Part shown: positions 18,787 to 28,916 of the stretch, in pieces
Layout of the letters: each line of letters starts with the position of its first letter
How positions within the stretch are numbered: the stretch's first letter is position 1
Assembly: GCF_001439685.1 (NCBI RefSeq)
Contig: NZ_JYLH01000008.1
Coordinates: 1-64,000 of the forward strand
DNA length: 64,000 bases
Source of the DNA: Pseudomonas libanensis
Lineage (GTDB): Bacteria; Pseudomonadota; Gammaproteobacteria; Pseudomonadales; Pseudomonadaceae
Reading direction: 5' to 3'
Notes under the pieces: model-generated
What the model was told of the DNA's origin: nothing
The model's input: the letters and a program-made list of their open reading frames with translations, nothing else
The model's database searches: none
Made by a program: the position numbers and the translations under genes

Positions 18787-19674
18787 ATGACAGCCTCTAC
18801 CTATATCGGGCGTTTCGCCCCCACGCCCAGCGGCCATTTGCACTTCGGCTCCCTGGTTGCCGCCCTCGCCTCCTACCTCGATGCTCGCGCCCACCACGGT
18901 CGCTGGTTGATGCGCATGGAAGATCTCGACCCACCGCGTGAAGAGCCTGGCGCCCAGGCAGCGATCCTGCATGCCCTGGAAAGCTACGGCTTTGAATGGG
19001 ATGGTGATCTGGTCCGACAGAGCGAGCGGCATGATGCCTACGCCAAAGTGCTGAACGACTTGTTCAACCACGGCCTGGCGTACGCCTGCACGTGCTCACG
19101 TAAGCAGCTGGAACCCTATAACGGGATTTACCCTGGCCTGTGCCGCAATGCCGGCCACGATCAGCAAGATGCCGCCATCCGTCTGCGCGTACCCGAACTG
19201 GAATACCACTTTACCGATCGCGTACAGGGTGAGTTCCGACAGCATCTGGGTCGCGATGCGGGTGATTTCATCATCCGTCGCCGCGATGGCCTCTACGCCT
19301 ACCAATTGGCCGTGGTCCTCGACGACGCATGGCAAGGGATTACCGACATCGTGCGCGGCGCCGACCTGCTCGACTCCACACCGCGCCAGCTGTATCTGCA
19401 AGAGCTACTGGGCCTGCGCCAACCGCGTTACCTGCATGTGCCGCTGATCGTACAGCCGGACGGCCACAAGCTGGGCAAGTCCTACCGTTCACCGCCGTTG
19501 ACGGCCGACCAGGCCACGCCTTTGCTGCTCCGGGCACTGCGCGCCCTTGGCCAGCCAGCCGGCGATGAACTGCTGCACGCCAGCCCACGGGAACTGCTGG
19601 ATTGGGGCATTGCACACTGGGACGCCACCCGCATCCCGCGCACACTCACGTTGGCCGAAGCGCAATTGAGTTGA
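18787..19674 (+). CDS. gluQ: Glutamyl-Q tRNA(Asp) synthetase
   Basis: GluQRS attaches glutamate to queuosine at the wobble position of tRNA-Asp. The 295-residue protein is the truncated relative of GluRS without the anticodon-binding domain. It shows the HIGH-like region FAPTPSGHLHFGSL, zinc-binding cysteines in CTCSRKQ...LCRN and the KMSKS-like KLGKS. dksA-gluQ adjacency is conserved across gammaproteobacteria. In this window the dksA terminator lies between the two, so gluQ may depend on read-through or its own promoter. Confidence 0.94.
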   Translation: MTASTYIGRFAPTPSGHLHFGSLVAALASYLDARAHHGRWLMRMEDLDPPREEPGAQAAILHALESYGFEWDGDLVRQSERHDAYAKVLNDLFNHGLAYACTCSRKQLEPYNGIYPGLCRNAGHDQQDAAIRLRVPELEYHFTDRVQGEFRQHLGRDAGDFIIRRRDGLYAYQLAVVLDDAWQGITDIVRGADLLDSTPRQLYLQELLGLRQPRYLHVPLIVQPDGHKLGKSYRSPPLTADQATPLLLRALRALGQPAGDELLHASPRELLDWGIAHWDATRIPRTLTLAEAQLS

Positions 19675-19736
19675 AGGCGCTTGCAGGTTGCCAGCCATCC
19701 GTTACCATCGCCGCAGATTTTTAATCAGAGGCCAAC

Positions 19737-19913
19737 ATGTACATCTATCGATTGGTCCTGCTGCTGGTCGTCGGGATCTACCTGTTTTCCCCCGCCATCA
19801 TGGATTGGTGGATCGACGCCACGGGCGCCTGGTACCGCCCCTATCTGCTGTGGCTGATCCTGATCGTCGTGACTTTCATCCTGCAGAGCCAAAAAGATGC
19901 CGATGAGCTTTAG
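19737..19913 (+). CDS. cbrX: CbrX-like small membrane protein overlapping cbrA
   Basis: ATG 19737 to TAG 19911-19913 encodes 58 residues, starting MYIYRLVLLLVVGIYLFSP and ending SQKDADEL. Two hydrophobic helices (about residues 4-22 and 36-50) flank a short polar loop. It has a ribosome-binding-like AGAGG about seven bases upstream. Its last codons overlap the start of cbrA, so translation of cbrA is probably coupled to it. A gene in this position, cbrX, has been described in Pseudomonas. Its biochemical role is not evident from the sequence. Confidence 0.82.
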   Translation: MYIYRLVLLLVVGIYLFSPAIMDWWIDATGAWYRPYLLWLILIVVTFILQSQKDADEL

Positions 19914-22851
19914 TCTCACCCAGATGCTGCTGATCAGCGCCGCCTACCTGGCTGCGTTGTTCGGTGTGGCCTGGATCAGTGAGCGCGGGATGATTCCGCG
20001 GGCGATCATTCGCCATCCGCTGACCTACACCTTGTCCCTGGGCGTGTACGCCAGTGCCTGGGCGTTCTATGGCACGGTAGGCCTGGCCTATCAGTACGGC
20101 TACGGCTTTCTCTCCAGCTACCTCGGGGTATCAGGCGCCTTCCTGCTGGCGCCGGTGCTGCTCTACCCGATCCTGAAAATCACCCGTACCTACCAGTTGT
20201 CGTCCTTGGCGGACCTATTCGCCTTTCGCTTTCGCAGCACCTGGGCCGGCGCGCTGACCACGATTTTCATGCTGATCGGCGTGCTGCCATTACTGGCCCT
20301 GCAAATCCAGGCGGTAGCCGACTCCATCAGCATCCTGACCCGCGAGCCAGTACAACACCTTGTTGCCCTGGCCTTCTGCGCGCTGATCAGCCTGTTTACG
20401 ATTTTCTTCGGCTCGCGTCATATCGCCACCCGTGAGAAGCACGAAGGCCTGGTGTTTGCGATTGCCTTTGAGTCGGTCATCAAGCTGATCGCCATCGGCG
20501 GCGTCGGCCTCTACGCGCTTTACGGTGTGTTCGACGGCCCGCAGCAGCTGGAGCTCTGGCTGCTGCAAAACCAGACCGCCCTCGCCGCCTTGCATACTCC
20601 CTTGCAGGAAGGCCCCTGGCGCACACTGCTGCTGGTGTTCTTCGCCTCGGCGATCGTAATGCCGCACATGTATCACATGACCTTCACCGAAAACCTCAAC
20701 CCCCGTTCGCTGGTCAGCGCCAGCTGGGGATTGCCGCTGTTCCTGCTGCTGATGAGCCTGGCGGTGCCGCTGATCCTGTGGGCCGGCCTGAAACTGGGGG
20801 CCACCACTAACCCTGAGTACTTCACCCTGGGCATCGGCATTGCCGCCAACAGCCCGGCCCTGGCGCTGCTGGCGTATGTCGGCGGTTTGTCGGCGGCCAG
20901 CGGGTTGATCATTGTCACGACGCTGGCGCTCTCGGGCATGGCACTCAACCACCTGGTGCTGCCGCTGTACCAGCCGCCGGCCGAAGGCAATATCTACCGC
21001 TGGTTGAAATGGACCCGCCGTGCGCTGATCATCGCGATCATCATGGCTGGCTACGGGTTCTACCTGCTGCTTGGCGCCGGGCAAGACCTGGCCAACCTCG
21101 GCATCGTCGCGTTTGTCGCCACCTTGCAGTTCCTGCCGGGCGTGTTGTCGGTGTTGTACTGGCCAACCGCCAATCGCCGTGGTTTTATTGCCGGGCTACT
21201 GGCGGGAATCCTGGTGTGGGTTGTCACCATGCTGCTACCGCTGGTCGGCAATTTGCAGGGTTTCTACATCCCGTTGTTGAACATGATCTACGTGCTCGAC
21301 GACACCAGTTGGCACATGGCGGCCATTGCATCGCTGGCCGCCAACGTACTGATGTTTACCCTGATCTCACTGTTCACCAACGCCAGCCCCGAAGAAACCA
21401 GCGCTGCCGAAGCCTGCGCGGTGGACAACGTGCGCCGCCCGCAACGCCGCGAGCTGCATGCTGCCTCGCCCCAGGAGTTCGCCACGCAGCTGGCCAAGCC
21501 CCTGGGCGCGAAGGCGGCGCAAAAGGAAGTCGAGCAGGCACTGCGTGACCTCTACCTGCCGTTTGACGAGCGCCGCCCCTACGCTCTGCGCCGTCTGCGT
21601 GACCGTATCGAGGCCAACCTGTCCGGGCTGATGGGCCCCAGCGTGTCCCAGGACATGGTGGAAACCTTCTTGCCTTACAAGGCCGGCGGCGAAAACTACG
21701 TCACCGAAGACATCCATTTCATCGAAAGCCGGCTGGAGGATTACCATTCGCGCCTCACCGGCCTGGCCGCCGAGCTCGACGCCCTGCGCCGCTACCACCG
21801 CCAGACCCTGCAGGAACTGCCAATGGGCGTCTGCTCCCTGGCCAAGGACCAGGAGATCCTGATGTGGAACAAGGCCATGGAGGAACTCACCGGCATCGCC
21901 GCGCAACGAGTGGTGGGCTCGCGCCTGAACACCCTGGCAGATCCCTGGAAAGAACTGCTCCAGGGCTTTATCAACCTGCCCGATGAACACTTGCACAAGC
22001 AGCATCTGGCCCTCGATGGCCAGACTCGCTGGCTCAATCTGCACAAAGCCGCCATCGATGAACCCCTGGCGCCTGGTAACAGCGGCCTGGTATTGCTGGT
22101 GGAAGACCTGACCGACACACAAATGCTCGAAGACAAGCTGGTGCACTCCGAGCGCCTGGCCAGCATTGGCCGCCTGGCGGCGGGCGTGGCCCATGAAATC
22201 GGCAACCCGATCACCGGGATCGCCTGCCTTGCGCAGAACCTGCGGGAAGAGCGCGAAGAAGACGGCGAAATCACCGAAATCAGCGGACAAATCCTCGAGC
22301 AGACCAAGCGCGTCTCACGCATCGTGCAGTCACTGATGAGCTTCGCCCACTCCGGCGCGCATCAGAATCAGGATGAAGCGGTGTGCCTGGCCGAGGTGGC
22401 GCAGGATGCCATTGGGCTGCTGGCCTTGAACCGACGCAATTTCGAAGTACAGTTCTTCAATCTGTGTGATCCGGAACATTGGGTCGATGGCGACTCACAA
22501 CGCCTGGCCCAAGTACTGATCAACCTGCTGTCCAATGCACGCGACGCGTCGCCGGCCGGCAGCGCGGTACGCGTCAAGAGCGAGGCTTTCGAGCATACGG
22601 TCGACCTGATCGTGGAAGACGAAGGCAGCGGCATTCCGCAAAACATCATGGACCGATTGTTCGAACCCTTCTTCACCACCAAGGACCCCGGTGAAGGAAC
22701 CGGTCTGGGCCTTGCACTGGTCTATTCCATCGTTGAAGAGCATTATGGACAAATCACCATCGACAGCCCGGCTGACACAGAAAGCCAACGCGGCACCCGT
22801 ATCAGGGTGACCTTGCCGCGTCATGTCGAAGCGACGTCCGCTGTGAACTGA
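19903..22851 (+). CDS. cbrA: CbrA, sensor histidine kinase with an SLC5-type transporter domain
   Basis: CbrA controls use of carbon and nitrogen sources with CbrB. The 982-residue protein has an N-terminal sodium-solute-symporter-like domain (about residues 1-500, twelve or more helices). A linker and PAS-like region (about 620-735) follow, then the kinase core. The phospho-accepting His764 is in GVAHEIGNP. The ATP lid region shows [10 protein letters not shown] (N box), DEGSGIP (G1) and [10 protein letters not shown] (G2). I prefer ATG 19903 (MSFSLTQ), although ATG 19897 is two codons upstream. Both overlap cbrX. CbrB follows after 22 bases. Confidence 0.96.
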   Translation: MSFSLTQMLLISAAYLAALFGVAWISERGMIPRAIIRHPLTYTLSLGVYASAWAFYGTVGLAYQYGYGFLSSYLGVSGAFLLAPVLLYPILKITRTYQLSSLADLFAFRFRSTWAGALTTIFMLIGVLPLLALQIQAVADSISILTREPVQHLVALAFCALISLFTIFFGSRHIATREKHEGLVFAIAFESVIKLIAIGGVGLYALYGVFDGPQQLELWLLQNQTALAALHTPLQEGPWRTLLLVFFASAIVMPHMYHMTFTENLNPRSLVSASWGLPLFLLLMSLAVPLILWAGLKLGATTNPEYFTLGIGIAANSPALALLAYVGGLSAASGLIIVTTLALSGMALNHLVLPLYQPPAEGNIYRWLKWTRRALIIAIIMAGYGFYLLLGAGQDLANLGIVAFVATLQFLPGVLSVLYWPTANRRGFIAGLLAGILVWVVTMLLPLVGNLQGFYIPLLNMIYVLDDTSWHMAAIASLAANVLMFTLISLFTNASPEETSAAEACAVDNVRRPQRRELHAASPQEFATQLAKPLGAKAAQKEVEQALRDLYLPFDERRPYALRRLRDRIEANLSGLMGPSVSQDMVETFLPYKAGGENYVTEDIHFIESRLEDYHSRLTGLAAELDALRRYHRQTLQELPMGVCSLAKDQEILMWNKAMEELTGIAAQRVVGSRLNTLADPWKELLQGFINLPDEHLHKQHLALDGQTRWLNLHKAAIDEPLAPGNSGLVLLVEDLTDTQMLEDKLVHSERLASIGRLAAGVAHEIGNPITGIACLAQNLREEREEDGEITEISGQILEQTKRVSRIVQSLMSFAHSGAHQNQDEAVCLAEVAQDAIGLLALNRRNFEVQFFNLCDPEHWVDGDSQRLAQVLINLLSNARDASPAGSAVRVKSEAFEHTVDLIVEDEGSGIPQNIMDRLFEPFFTTKDPGEGTGLGLALVYSIVEEHYGQITIDSPADTESQRGTRIRVTLPRHVEATSAVN

Positions 22852-22873
22852 GACCGTCGAGAGAATTGAATCA

Positions 22874-24313
22874 ATGCCGCACATTTTGATCGTCGAAGAC
22901 GAAACCATTATCCGCTCTGCCTTGCGCCGCCTGCTTGAACGTAATCAGTATCAGGTCAGCGAAGCCGGCTCGGTGCAGGAAGCCCAAGAGCGATTCAGCA
23001 TTCCCACGTTCGACCTGATTGTCAGCGACCTGCGCCTGCCCGGAGCCCCGGGCACCGAGCTGATCAAGCTGGGCCAAGGCACCCCGGTGCTGATCATGAC
23101 CAGCTACGCCAGCCTGCGCTCGGCGGTGGACTCGATGAAGATGGGCGCGGTGGACTACATCGCCAAGCCTTTCGATCACGATGAAATGCTCCAGGCCGTG
23201 GCCCGCATCCTGCGTGACCGTCAGTCGGCCACCAGCGCGCCTGCCGAACAGCGCCCAGCCGGTAAAACGACCAACGGCGCCGACAAGCCAGGTGTCGACA
23301 ACAGTAACGGCGAGATCGGCATCATCGGCTCCTGCCCTCCGATGCAGGATCTGTACAGCAAGATCCGCAAAGTAGCGCCGACCGACTCCAATGTATTGAT
23401 CCAGGGCGAGTCGGGGACCGGTAAGGAACTGGTAGCCCGCGCCCTGCACAACCTGTCCAAGCGTGCCAAGGCACCGATGATCTCAGTGAACTGCGCGGCG
23501 ATCCCCGAATCCCTGATCGAGTCCGAATTGTTCGGCCACGAAAAAGGCGCGTTCACTGGCGCCAGCGCCGGGCGCGCGGGGTTGGTGGAAGCCGCAGACG
23601 GCGGCACCTTGTTCCTCGATGAGATCGGCGAGTTGCCCCTGGAAGCCCAGGCCCGCTTGCTGCGGGTGCTGCAGGAAGGCGAGATTCGACGCGTCGGTTC
23701 GGTGCAATCGCAAAAGGTCGATGTGCGACTGATTGCTGCGACACACCGTGACCTCAAGAGCCTGGCCAAGATCGGCCAGTTCCGTGAAGACTTGTATTAC
23801 CGCCTGCATGTGATCGCCCTCAAGCTGCCGGCCCTGCGCGAGCGCGGCGCCGACGTCAACGAGATCGCCAGTGCATTCCTGTTGCGCCAGAGTGCGCGCA
23901 TCAACCGTACCGACCTGAAATTTGCCGCAGACGCCGAGCAGGCGATCCGGCATTACTCGTGGCCGGGTAACGTGCGGGAACTGGAGAACGCTGTCGAGCG
24001 TGCGGTAATTCTGTCGGAGAGCCCGGAGATTTCCGCCGAGTTGCTGGGTATCGATATCGAGCTCAGTGACCTGGAAGACGATGACTTCATCGGCCTGGCC
24101 CCACAACAGGGCGGCGCTAGCAATACCAGCCATGAACCGACGGAAGATTTGTCATTGGAAGACTACTTCCAGCATTTCGTCCTCGAGCATCAGGACCATA
24201 TGACCGAGACCGAACTGGCCCGCAAACTGGGTGTGAGTCGCAAGTGCCTGTGGGAGCGGCGCCAGCGCCTGGGCATTCCACGGCGCAAGACCGGGGTCGC
24301 CAGCGAAAGCTGA
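22874..24313 (+). CDS. cbrB: CbrB, sigma54-dependent response regulator
   Basis: The 479-residue NtrC-type activator has a receiver domain (1-120) with phosphorylatable Asp52 in IVSDLRLPG. The AAA+ domain has Walker A GESGTGKE, the sigma54-contact loop GAFTGA and Walker [12 protein letters not shown]-terminal Fis-type helix-turn-helix ([19 protein letters not shown]) follows. Phosphorylated CbrB activates crcZ from sigma54 promoters. A candidate binding palindrome and a sigma54 promoter lie directly downstream. A strong terminator follows the gene. Confidence 0.96.
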   Translation: MPHILIVEDETIIRSALRRLLERNQYQVSEAGSVQEAQERFSIPTFDLIVSDLRLPGAPGTELIKLGQGTPVLIMTSYASLRSAVDSMKMGAVDYIAKPFDHDEMLQAVARILRDRQSATSAPAEQRPAGKTTNGADKPGVDNSNGEIGIIGSCPPMQDLYSKIRKVAPTDSNVLIQGESGTGKELVARALHNLSKRAKAPMISVNCAAIPESLIESELFGHEKGAFTGASAGRAGLVEAADGGTLFLDEIGELPLEAQARLLRVLQEGEIRRVGSVQSQKVDVRLIAATHRDLKSLAKIGQFREDLYYRLHVIALKLPALRERGADVNEIASAFLLRQSARINRTDLKFAADAEQAIRHYSWPGNVRELENAVERAVILSESPEISAELLGIDIELSDLEDDDFIGLAPQQGGASNTSHEPTEDLSLEDYFQHFVLEHQDHMTETELARKLGVSRKCLWERRQRLGIPRRKTGVASES

Positions 24314-24329
24314 GGGGGCGCCCCCACAG

Positions 24330-24380
24330 GTAACACCTGTAGATGTGAAAAAACTGTTACCGCTGACTTTTCACGTAACA
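24330..24380 (+). promoter_or_regulatory. CbrB-type upstream activating sites for crcZ
   Basis: TGTTAC (24355-24360) and GTAACA (24375-24380) form an inverted pair with a 14-base spacer. A further GTAACA half-site lies at 24330-24335. This matches the palindrome I recall as the CbrB operator. The pair lies about 100 bases upstream of the sigma54 promoter, the usual distance for an NtrC-type activator. Confidence 0.75.
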
Positions 24381-24381
24381 A

Positions 24382-24420
24382 AAGCCGGGGCTTACGGTAA
24401 CGAAGCCCCGGCTTTTTTTT
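24382..24420 (+). terminator. cbrB terminator
   Basis: The 12-base stem AAGCCGGGGCTT...AAGCCCCGGCTT (24382-24393 with 24403-24414) is followed by an unbroken run of T to 24420. It lies between the CbrB sites and the crcZ promoter, insulating crcZ from cbrAB read-through. Confidence 0.9.
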
Positions 24421-24478
24421 GCCCCCGAAAACTGCAAAACCACCTCAACCCCCTGATTTTGCTGGCCGGCACAAAAGT

Positions 24479-24494
24479 TGGCACGCACCCTGCT
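24479..24494 (+). promoter_or_regulatory. Sigma54 promoter of crcZ
   Basis: TGGCACGCACCCTGCT has the invariant GG (24480-24481) and GC (24492-24493) with ten bases between them, matching the -24/-12 consensus. Transcription should begin near 24505. Confidence 0.88.
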
Positions 24495-24504
24495 ATATGC
24501 TTAG

Positions 24505-24870
24505 TACAAAAACAATAACAAGCTTTGTACAAGACAATAAAAATAAGACGAATCGACTCACGCATAACAAAAACAACACGGCGGAGGCGCAGCTAACTGA
24601 TTCTTTTGGAGAGGCGTTGCATTTGGGGCTTGCCCCGCAACCAGGCCGAGAACAACAAAAACTGCCCTAAGGCAGAGCCTGAACTGGTTGGATCGTAGAT
24701 CAGCAACACAGCGACCAAAGCAATCCGTTTGCTCTTGACTCTCGATTGGGAGTGTCATGAAGGTGAAGCTTCATGGCGAGGGCGATCAACAAAAACAAGA
24801 AGCCCGAAATCAATAATAAAAATAGAGCACGCAACTACTTCTGGGGGAGCTTCGGCTCCCCTTGTAGTTT
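24505..24870 (+). ncRNA. crcZ: CrcZ small RNA, Hfq/Crc antagonist
   Basis: About 366 bases lie between a sigma54 promoter and a hairpin terminator, in the syntenic position between cbrB and pcnB. No conserved protein is encoded. The A-rich segments contain several CA motifs of the AAnAAnAA type: AACAATAA at 24511, AATAACAA at 24514, AACAACAA at 24651, AATAATAA at 24812, and looser ones near 24536, 24566 and 24791. Such motifs bind Hfq with Crc, so CrcZ titrates the repressor complex and relieves catabolite repression. The 5' end is inferred from the promoter. Confidence 0.9.
24844..24870 (+). terminator. crcZ terminator
   Basis: The perfect stem GGGGAGC-TTCG-GCTCCCC (24844-24861) with a UUCG-type tetraloop is followed by TTGTAGTTT. 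Confidence 0.8.
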
Positions 24871-25010
24871 CCGGCATTTGACGTTCTGAAACTTATGGCG
24901 CAATGCCTGTAGCTTGTTCCTACACCATCCCCCGACTAAATGCTAGAATCCCGGCCCATCATGCGGTCATTCTTCGTTATGGCCGAACATTCCTTCAAAC
25001 AGTGCATCCC

Positions 25011-26414
25011 ATGCTGAAGAAGTTGTTCCAGTCATTCCGTTCTCCCTTGCGTCGAACGCAACACAAACGCAGCACGCCTGAAGTGCTCAATAGCAGCCAG
25101 CATTCACTGCAACGGGCTCAATTCAGCCGTTATGCGGTGAACATCGTCGAACGTTTGCAGAACGCCGGCTACCAGGCTTACCTGGTGGGTGGTTGTGTAC
25201 GCGACATGCTGCTCAATATCACGCCCAAGGATTTCGACGTCGCCACCAGCGCCACGCCTGAACAAGTGCGCGCCGAGTTTCGTAACGCACGCATCATCGG
25301 CCGGCGTTTCAAGCTGGTGCATATCCATTTTGGACGCGAAATCATCGAGGTCGCGACCTTCCGCGCCGGTCACCCGCAAAACGATGAAGAGGAAGACACC
25401 AATCAGTCTTCCCGCAACGAAAGCGGGCGCATCCTGCGTGATAACGTCTACGGCACCTTGGAAGAGGACGCGCAACGTCGCGACTTCACCATCAATGCCC
25501 TTTATTACGATCCGGTCAGCGAGCGAATCCTCGATTACGCCAATGGCGTACATGACATCCGCAATAACCTGATCCGCCTGATCGGCGACCCGACGCAGCG
25601 CTACCAGGAAGACCCGGTGCGCATGCTGCGCGCCGTGCGCTTCGCGGCCAAGCTCAACTTCGGCATCGAGAAACACACCGCTGCGCCGATTCGCGAGCTG
25701 GCGCCAATGCTGCGGGAAATCCCCTCGGCGCGTCTGTTCGAGGAAGTGCTCAAGTTGTTTCTCTCGGGCTATGCTGCCGACACCTTCGAAATGCTTGTCG
25801 ACCTGCAGTTGTTCGATCCATTGTTCCCGGCCAGCGCCGAGGCCTTGGAATACAACCCAACGTACACCCACACGCTGATCAGCGAAGCGTTGGTCAACAC
25901 TGACCTGCGCATCAAGCAGAACAAACCGGTAACCCCAGCGTTCCTGTTTGCCGCCCTATTGTGGCCAGCCCTGCCCAAGCGGGTGCTGCGCCTGCAGGAC
26001 CGTGGAATGCCGCCGATCCCGGCCATGCAGGAAGCGGCACACGAGTTGATCGCCGAACAGTGCCAACGCATCGCCATCCCAAAACGCTTCACCATGCCGA
26101 TCCGCGAGATCTGGGACATGCAGGAGCGCCTGCCGCGCCGCAGCGGCAAACGTGCCGACCTGCTGCTCGACAACCCGCGCTTCCGTGCTGGCTACGACTT
26201 CCTGCTGCTGCGCGAAAGCGCCGGTGAGCAGACCGATGGCCTGGGCGAATGGTGGACCGACTATCAGGACGCCAATGACAGCCAGCGCCGCGAAATGATT
26301 CGCGAGCTGGGTAGTAAAGGCGATAGTACCGGTGAAGGGCCGAAAAAGCGGCGCCGCAGCGGTAGCAAGCGTAAACGCAGCAGTACCGATGCCTCGGGCG
26401 CCGCGGGCGAATAA
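25011..26414 (+). CDS. pcnB: Poly(A) polymerase I
   Basis: PcnB adds 3' poly(A) tails that mark RNA for decay. The 467-residue protein has the class II nucleotidyltransferase core: LVGGCVRDMLL, the catalytic pair in DFDVATSA, and the RRFKLVHI segment typical of bacterial poly(A) polymerases. The C-terminus is very basic (KKRRRSGSKRKRSS) and suits RNA binding. I chose ATG 25011 (MLKKLFQS). An earlier in-frame ATG at 24903 would add 36 residues unlike the family. crcZ lies immediately upstream and folK two bases downstream. Confidence 0.94.
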   Translation: MLKKLFQSFRSPLRRTQHKRSTPEVLNSSQHSLQRAQFSRYAVNIVERLQNAGYQAYLVGGCVRDMLLNITPKDFDVATSATPEQVRAEFRNARIIGRRFKLVHIHFGREIIEVATFRAGHPQNDEEEDTNQSSRNESGRILRDNVYGTLEEDAQRRDFTINALYYDPVSERILDYANGVHDIRNNLIRLIGDPTQRYQEDPVRMLRAVRFAAKLNFGIEKHTAAPIRELAPMLREIPSARLFEEVLKLFLSGYAADTFEMLVDLQLFDPLFPASAEALEYNPTYTHTLISEALVNTDLRIKQNKPVTPAFLFAALLWPALPKRVLRLQDRGMPPIPAMQEAAHELIAEQCQRIAIPKRFTMPIREIWDMQERLPRRSGKRADLLLDNPRFRAGYDFLLLRESAGEQTDGLGEWWTDYQDANDSQRREMIRELGSKGDSTGEGPKKRRRSGSKRKRSSTDASGAAGE

Positions 26415-26416
26415 AC

Positions 26417-26902
26417 GTGGAACGTATCTACATCGGCATGGGCAGCAACCTGGCTGCCCCGCAACAGCAATTGAGCAGCGCGATCACAGCATTGACGCAA
26501 TTGCCTGACACCCATCTCGCCGGCGTGTCTGCCTTTTATCAAAGTGACTCCCTGCTCCCGGGCCAACCGCGCTACACCAACGCGGTTGCGGCCCTGGATA
26601 GCGATCTAGCGCCACTGGACCTGCTCGATGCACTGCAAGCCATCGAGAATGATCAGGGCCGCGAACGTCTTGAGCGCTGGGGCCCGCGCACACTGGATCT
26701 GGATATCCTGCTGTTCGGTGATCGCCTGATCGACGAGCCACGCCTCAAGGTGCCCCACTACCAGATGCATCTGCGGGCGTTTGTGCTTTACCCGCTGGCC
26801 GAGTTAGCTCCCGCCACCCTGCAACTGCCTGACGGTCGCCACTTGAGCGACCTGCTCACCGCCTGCCCATTCGTCGGCCTGGAACGCTTACCGCAAGAAT
26901 GA
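26417..26902 (+). CDS. folK: HPPK, 2-amino-4-hydroxy-6-hydroxymethyldihydropteridine pyrophosphokinase
   Basis: FolK transfers pyrophosphate from ATP to the pterin alcohol in folate synthesis, the step before FolP, which is also encoded in this window. The 161-residue protein has IGMGSNL at the N-terminus and the signature RWGPRTLDLDILLFGD with its two Mg2+-binding aspartates. The start is GTG 26417, two bases after the pcnB stop, so translation is probably coupled. A REPIN follows seven bases after the stop. Confidence 0.95.
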   Translation: MERIYIGMGSNLAAPQQQLSSAITALTQLPDTHLAGVSAFYQSDSLLPGQPRYTNAVAALDSDLAPLDLLDALQAIENDQGRERLERWGPRTLDLDILLFGDRLIDEPRLKVPHYQMHLRAFVLYPLAELAPATLQLPDGRHLSDLLTACPFVGLERLPQE

Positions 26903-26909
26903 CTCGGTC

Positions 26910-27000
26910 AATGTGGGAGCTGGCTTGCCTGCGATGCAAGCGACTCGGTGTATCAGCCACACCGAGTGGATGCCATCGCAGGCAAGCCAGCTCCCACATT
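26910..27000. repeat. REPIN, copy 1 (perfect long inverted repeat)
   Basis: Two perfect 27-base arms (26910-26936 and 26974-27000, beginning AATGTGGGAGCTGGCTTGCC) flank a 37-base loop. The loop holds its own 8-base hairpin CTCGGTGT/ACACCGAG (26944-26951 and 26959-26966). It is a doublet of the kind called REPIN in P. fluorescens. These are mobilised by RAYT transposases, but none is encoded here. The remaining 27001-27267 before panB shows no gene. Confidence 0.88.
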
Positions 27001-27267
27001 GGCTATTCAGTGCGGCCCAAACCCGTGCCCGCCTTGCTGAATCGCGTCAGTAACAGCGGTAACACCGCCTTCGTAACAATGCGGTAACACATCCAATTGA
27101 CTTCCCGTGCCCTCCTCACGACTATAGGCGTCCCGCTGCCGCCAACCCGGCGCTACAGGGCGCAATTCAGGCCTTATAAGCACTGCTTTCAAGACAGTGC
27201 GCCTGTATAAACGAAGACTCACGCGCGTTACTCGCTGTTTCCAAGCGCCTGAACGAGGACCCTTTTC

Positions 27268-28068
27268 ATGCCAGACATTACCCTGACCACCTTGCAGAGC
27301 CTCAAGCTCAAGGGTGAAAAAATCACCATGCTGACTTGCTATGATGCCACCTTCGCCAACGCCTGTTGCCAGGCCGGGGTTGAAGTGTTGTTGGTGGGCG
27401 ATTCCCTGGGCATGGTTCTTCAAGGGAATGACAGCACCCTGCCCGTGACCACGGATGAACTTGCCTACCACACCGCCTGCGTCAAGCGTGGCAACGATGG
27501 CGCCTTGATCATTGCCGATCTGCCGTTCATGGGTTACGCCACCCTTGAGCAAACCTTTCTGAACGCCGGCAAACTGATGCAGGCCGGCGCCCACATGGTC
27601 AAAGTCGAAGGTGCCGTTTGGCTGGCCGAGTCGATCCGGTTGCTGGCAGAGCGCGGCGTACCGGTATGCGCGCACATGGGCCTGACGCCGCAGTCGGTCA
27701 ATATCCTCGGCGGCTACAAGGTCCAAGGCCGCAATGAAGCCCAGGCCCGCCAGATGCGCGCCGATGCCATCGCCCTGGAACAAGCTGGCGCCGCGATGAT
27801 CCTGCTGGAGTGCGTGCCTAGCGAACTGGCCGCAGAAATCACCCAGGCCGTCAAAGTGCCGGTGATCGGCATCGGCGCCGGTTCCGCCACCGATGGCCAA
27901 GTGCTGGTCCTGCACGACATGCTCGGCCTCTCGATAACCGGCCACGTGCCGAAGTTCGTGAAAAACTTCATGGCCGGCCAGGACAGCATCCACGCCGCAC
28001 TGAGTGCCTACGTCAGCGAAGTCAAAAACGTTACTTTCCCAGGTGTTGAACACGGATTCTCGGCATGA
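27268..28068 (+). CDS. panB: 3-methyl-2-oxobutanoate hydroxymethyltransferase
   Basis: PanB adds a hydroxymethyl group from methylene-tetrahydrofolate to 2-oxoisovalerate, giving ketopantoate for coenzyme A synthesis. The 266-residue TIM-barrel protein has [10 protein letters not shown], the Mg2+-binding GDSLGMV and the catalytic glutamate in the MILLECVP region. Its substrate derives from the valine pathway (ilv genes in this window). The panC ATG overlaps its stop by four bases (ATGA). Confidence 0.96.
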   Translation: MPDITLTTLQSLKLKGEKITMLTCYDATFANACCQAGVEVLLVGDSLGMVLQGNDSTLPVTTDELAYHTACVKRGNDGALIIADLPFMGYATLEQTFLNAGKLMQAGAHMVKVEGAVWLAESIRLLAERGVPVCAHMGLTPQSVNILGGYKVQGRNEAQARQMRADAIALEQAGAAMILLECVPSELAAEITQAVKVPVIGIGAGSATDGQVLVLHDMLGLSITGHVPKFVKNFMAGQDSIHAALSAYVSEVKNVTFPGVEHGFSA

Positions 28069-28916
28069 ACACCGTAAAAACCGTCCGCGAACTGCGGGCT
28101 GCCGTCACCCACGCCCGCAACGCCGGTAAACGCATCGGCTTTGTGCCCACCATGGGCAACCTGCACAGCGGCCACGCCACCTTGGTGACCAAGGCCGCGC
28201 AGCAAGCGGATTTCGTGGTGGCGAGCATTTTCGTCAACCCGCTGCAATTCGGCGCTGGCGAAGACCTGGACAAATATCCACGCACATTGGCCGCCGACCA
28301 GGAAAAACTCCTGCAGGCCGGCTGCAACCTGCTGTTTGCGCCCACTGTCGAGGAAATGTACCCCGATGGCATGAACGGCCAGACCCGTGTCAGCGTCCCA
28401 CAGCTGTCCGAAGGCTTGTGCGGCGCCAGCCGCCCAGGCCACTTCGAAGGCGTGGCCACGGTGGTCAGCAAGCTGTTCAACATGGTCCAGCCTGACATGG
28501 CCGTATTTGGCCAGAAGGACTACCAACAGTTGGCGGTGATCCGCGCCATGGTCCGCGACCTGAACATGCCGATCCAGATCATCGGTGAGCCCACCGTGCG
28601 CGCAGAGGACGGCCTCGCGCTGTCATCACGCAACGGTTACCTCACCGAGGAGCAACGTGCGGTCGCGCCGGTGCTGTACCGCGCGCTCAGCCAGATCGCC
28701 ACGGCCATCAAAGGCGGTGATCATGATTTCGCCAAGCTTCGCGCCGAGCACATCCAGCAGATTGAAGCCGCAGGGCTGCGCATGGACTACCTGGAAGTGC
28801 GCCAAGGCGTGCATCTGCGCCCGGCCACGGCTGAAGATCGGGATGTCGTGATCCTGGTCGCCGCTTATCTGGGGGCGACACGCCTCATTGATAACCTGCA
28901 CCTGAACCTCGCCTGA
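28065..28916 (+). CDS. panC: Pantothenate synthetase
   Basis: PanC ligates pantoate and beta-alanine through a pantoyl-adenylate. The 283-residue protein has the HIGH-like [14 protein letters not shown] near residue 28, the FVNPLQFG segment and the KMSKS-like loop [10 protein letters not shown]. The frame overlaps panB by four bases. panD, which supplies beta-alanine, does not follow: the 225 bases to pgi contain no such gene. Confidence 0.96.
   Translation: MNTVKTVRELRAAVTHARNAGKRIGFVPTMGNLHSGHATLVTKAAQQADFVVASIFVNPLQFGAGEDLDKYPRTLAADQEKLLQAGCNLLFAPTVEEMYPDGMNGQTRVSVPQLSEGLCGASRPGHFEGVATVVSKLFNMVQPDMAVFGQKDYQQLAVIRAMVRDLNMPIQIIGEPTVRAEDGLALSSRNGYLTEEQRAVAPVLYRALSQIATAIKGGDHDFAKLRAEHIQQIEAAGLRMDYLEVRQGVHLRPATAEDRDVVILVAAYLGATRLIDNLHLNLA

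Noticed and set aside
24419..24758. Short frames on both strands within crcZ
   Set aside because: The segment is the CrcZ RNA. The frames have no ribosome-binding site or conserved features.
26910..27000. CRISPR repeat
   Set aside because: Only one inverted pair here and one more 11 kb away, not a direct-repeat array; fits a REPIN.
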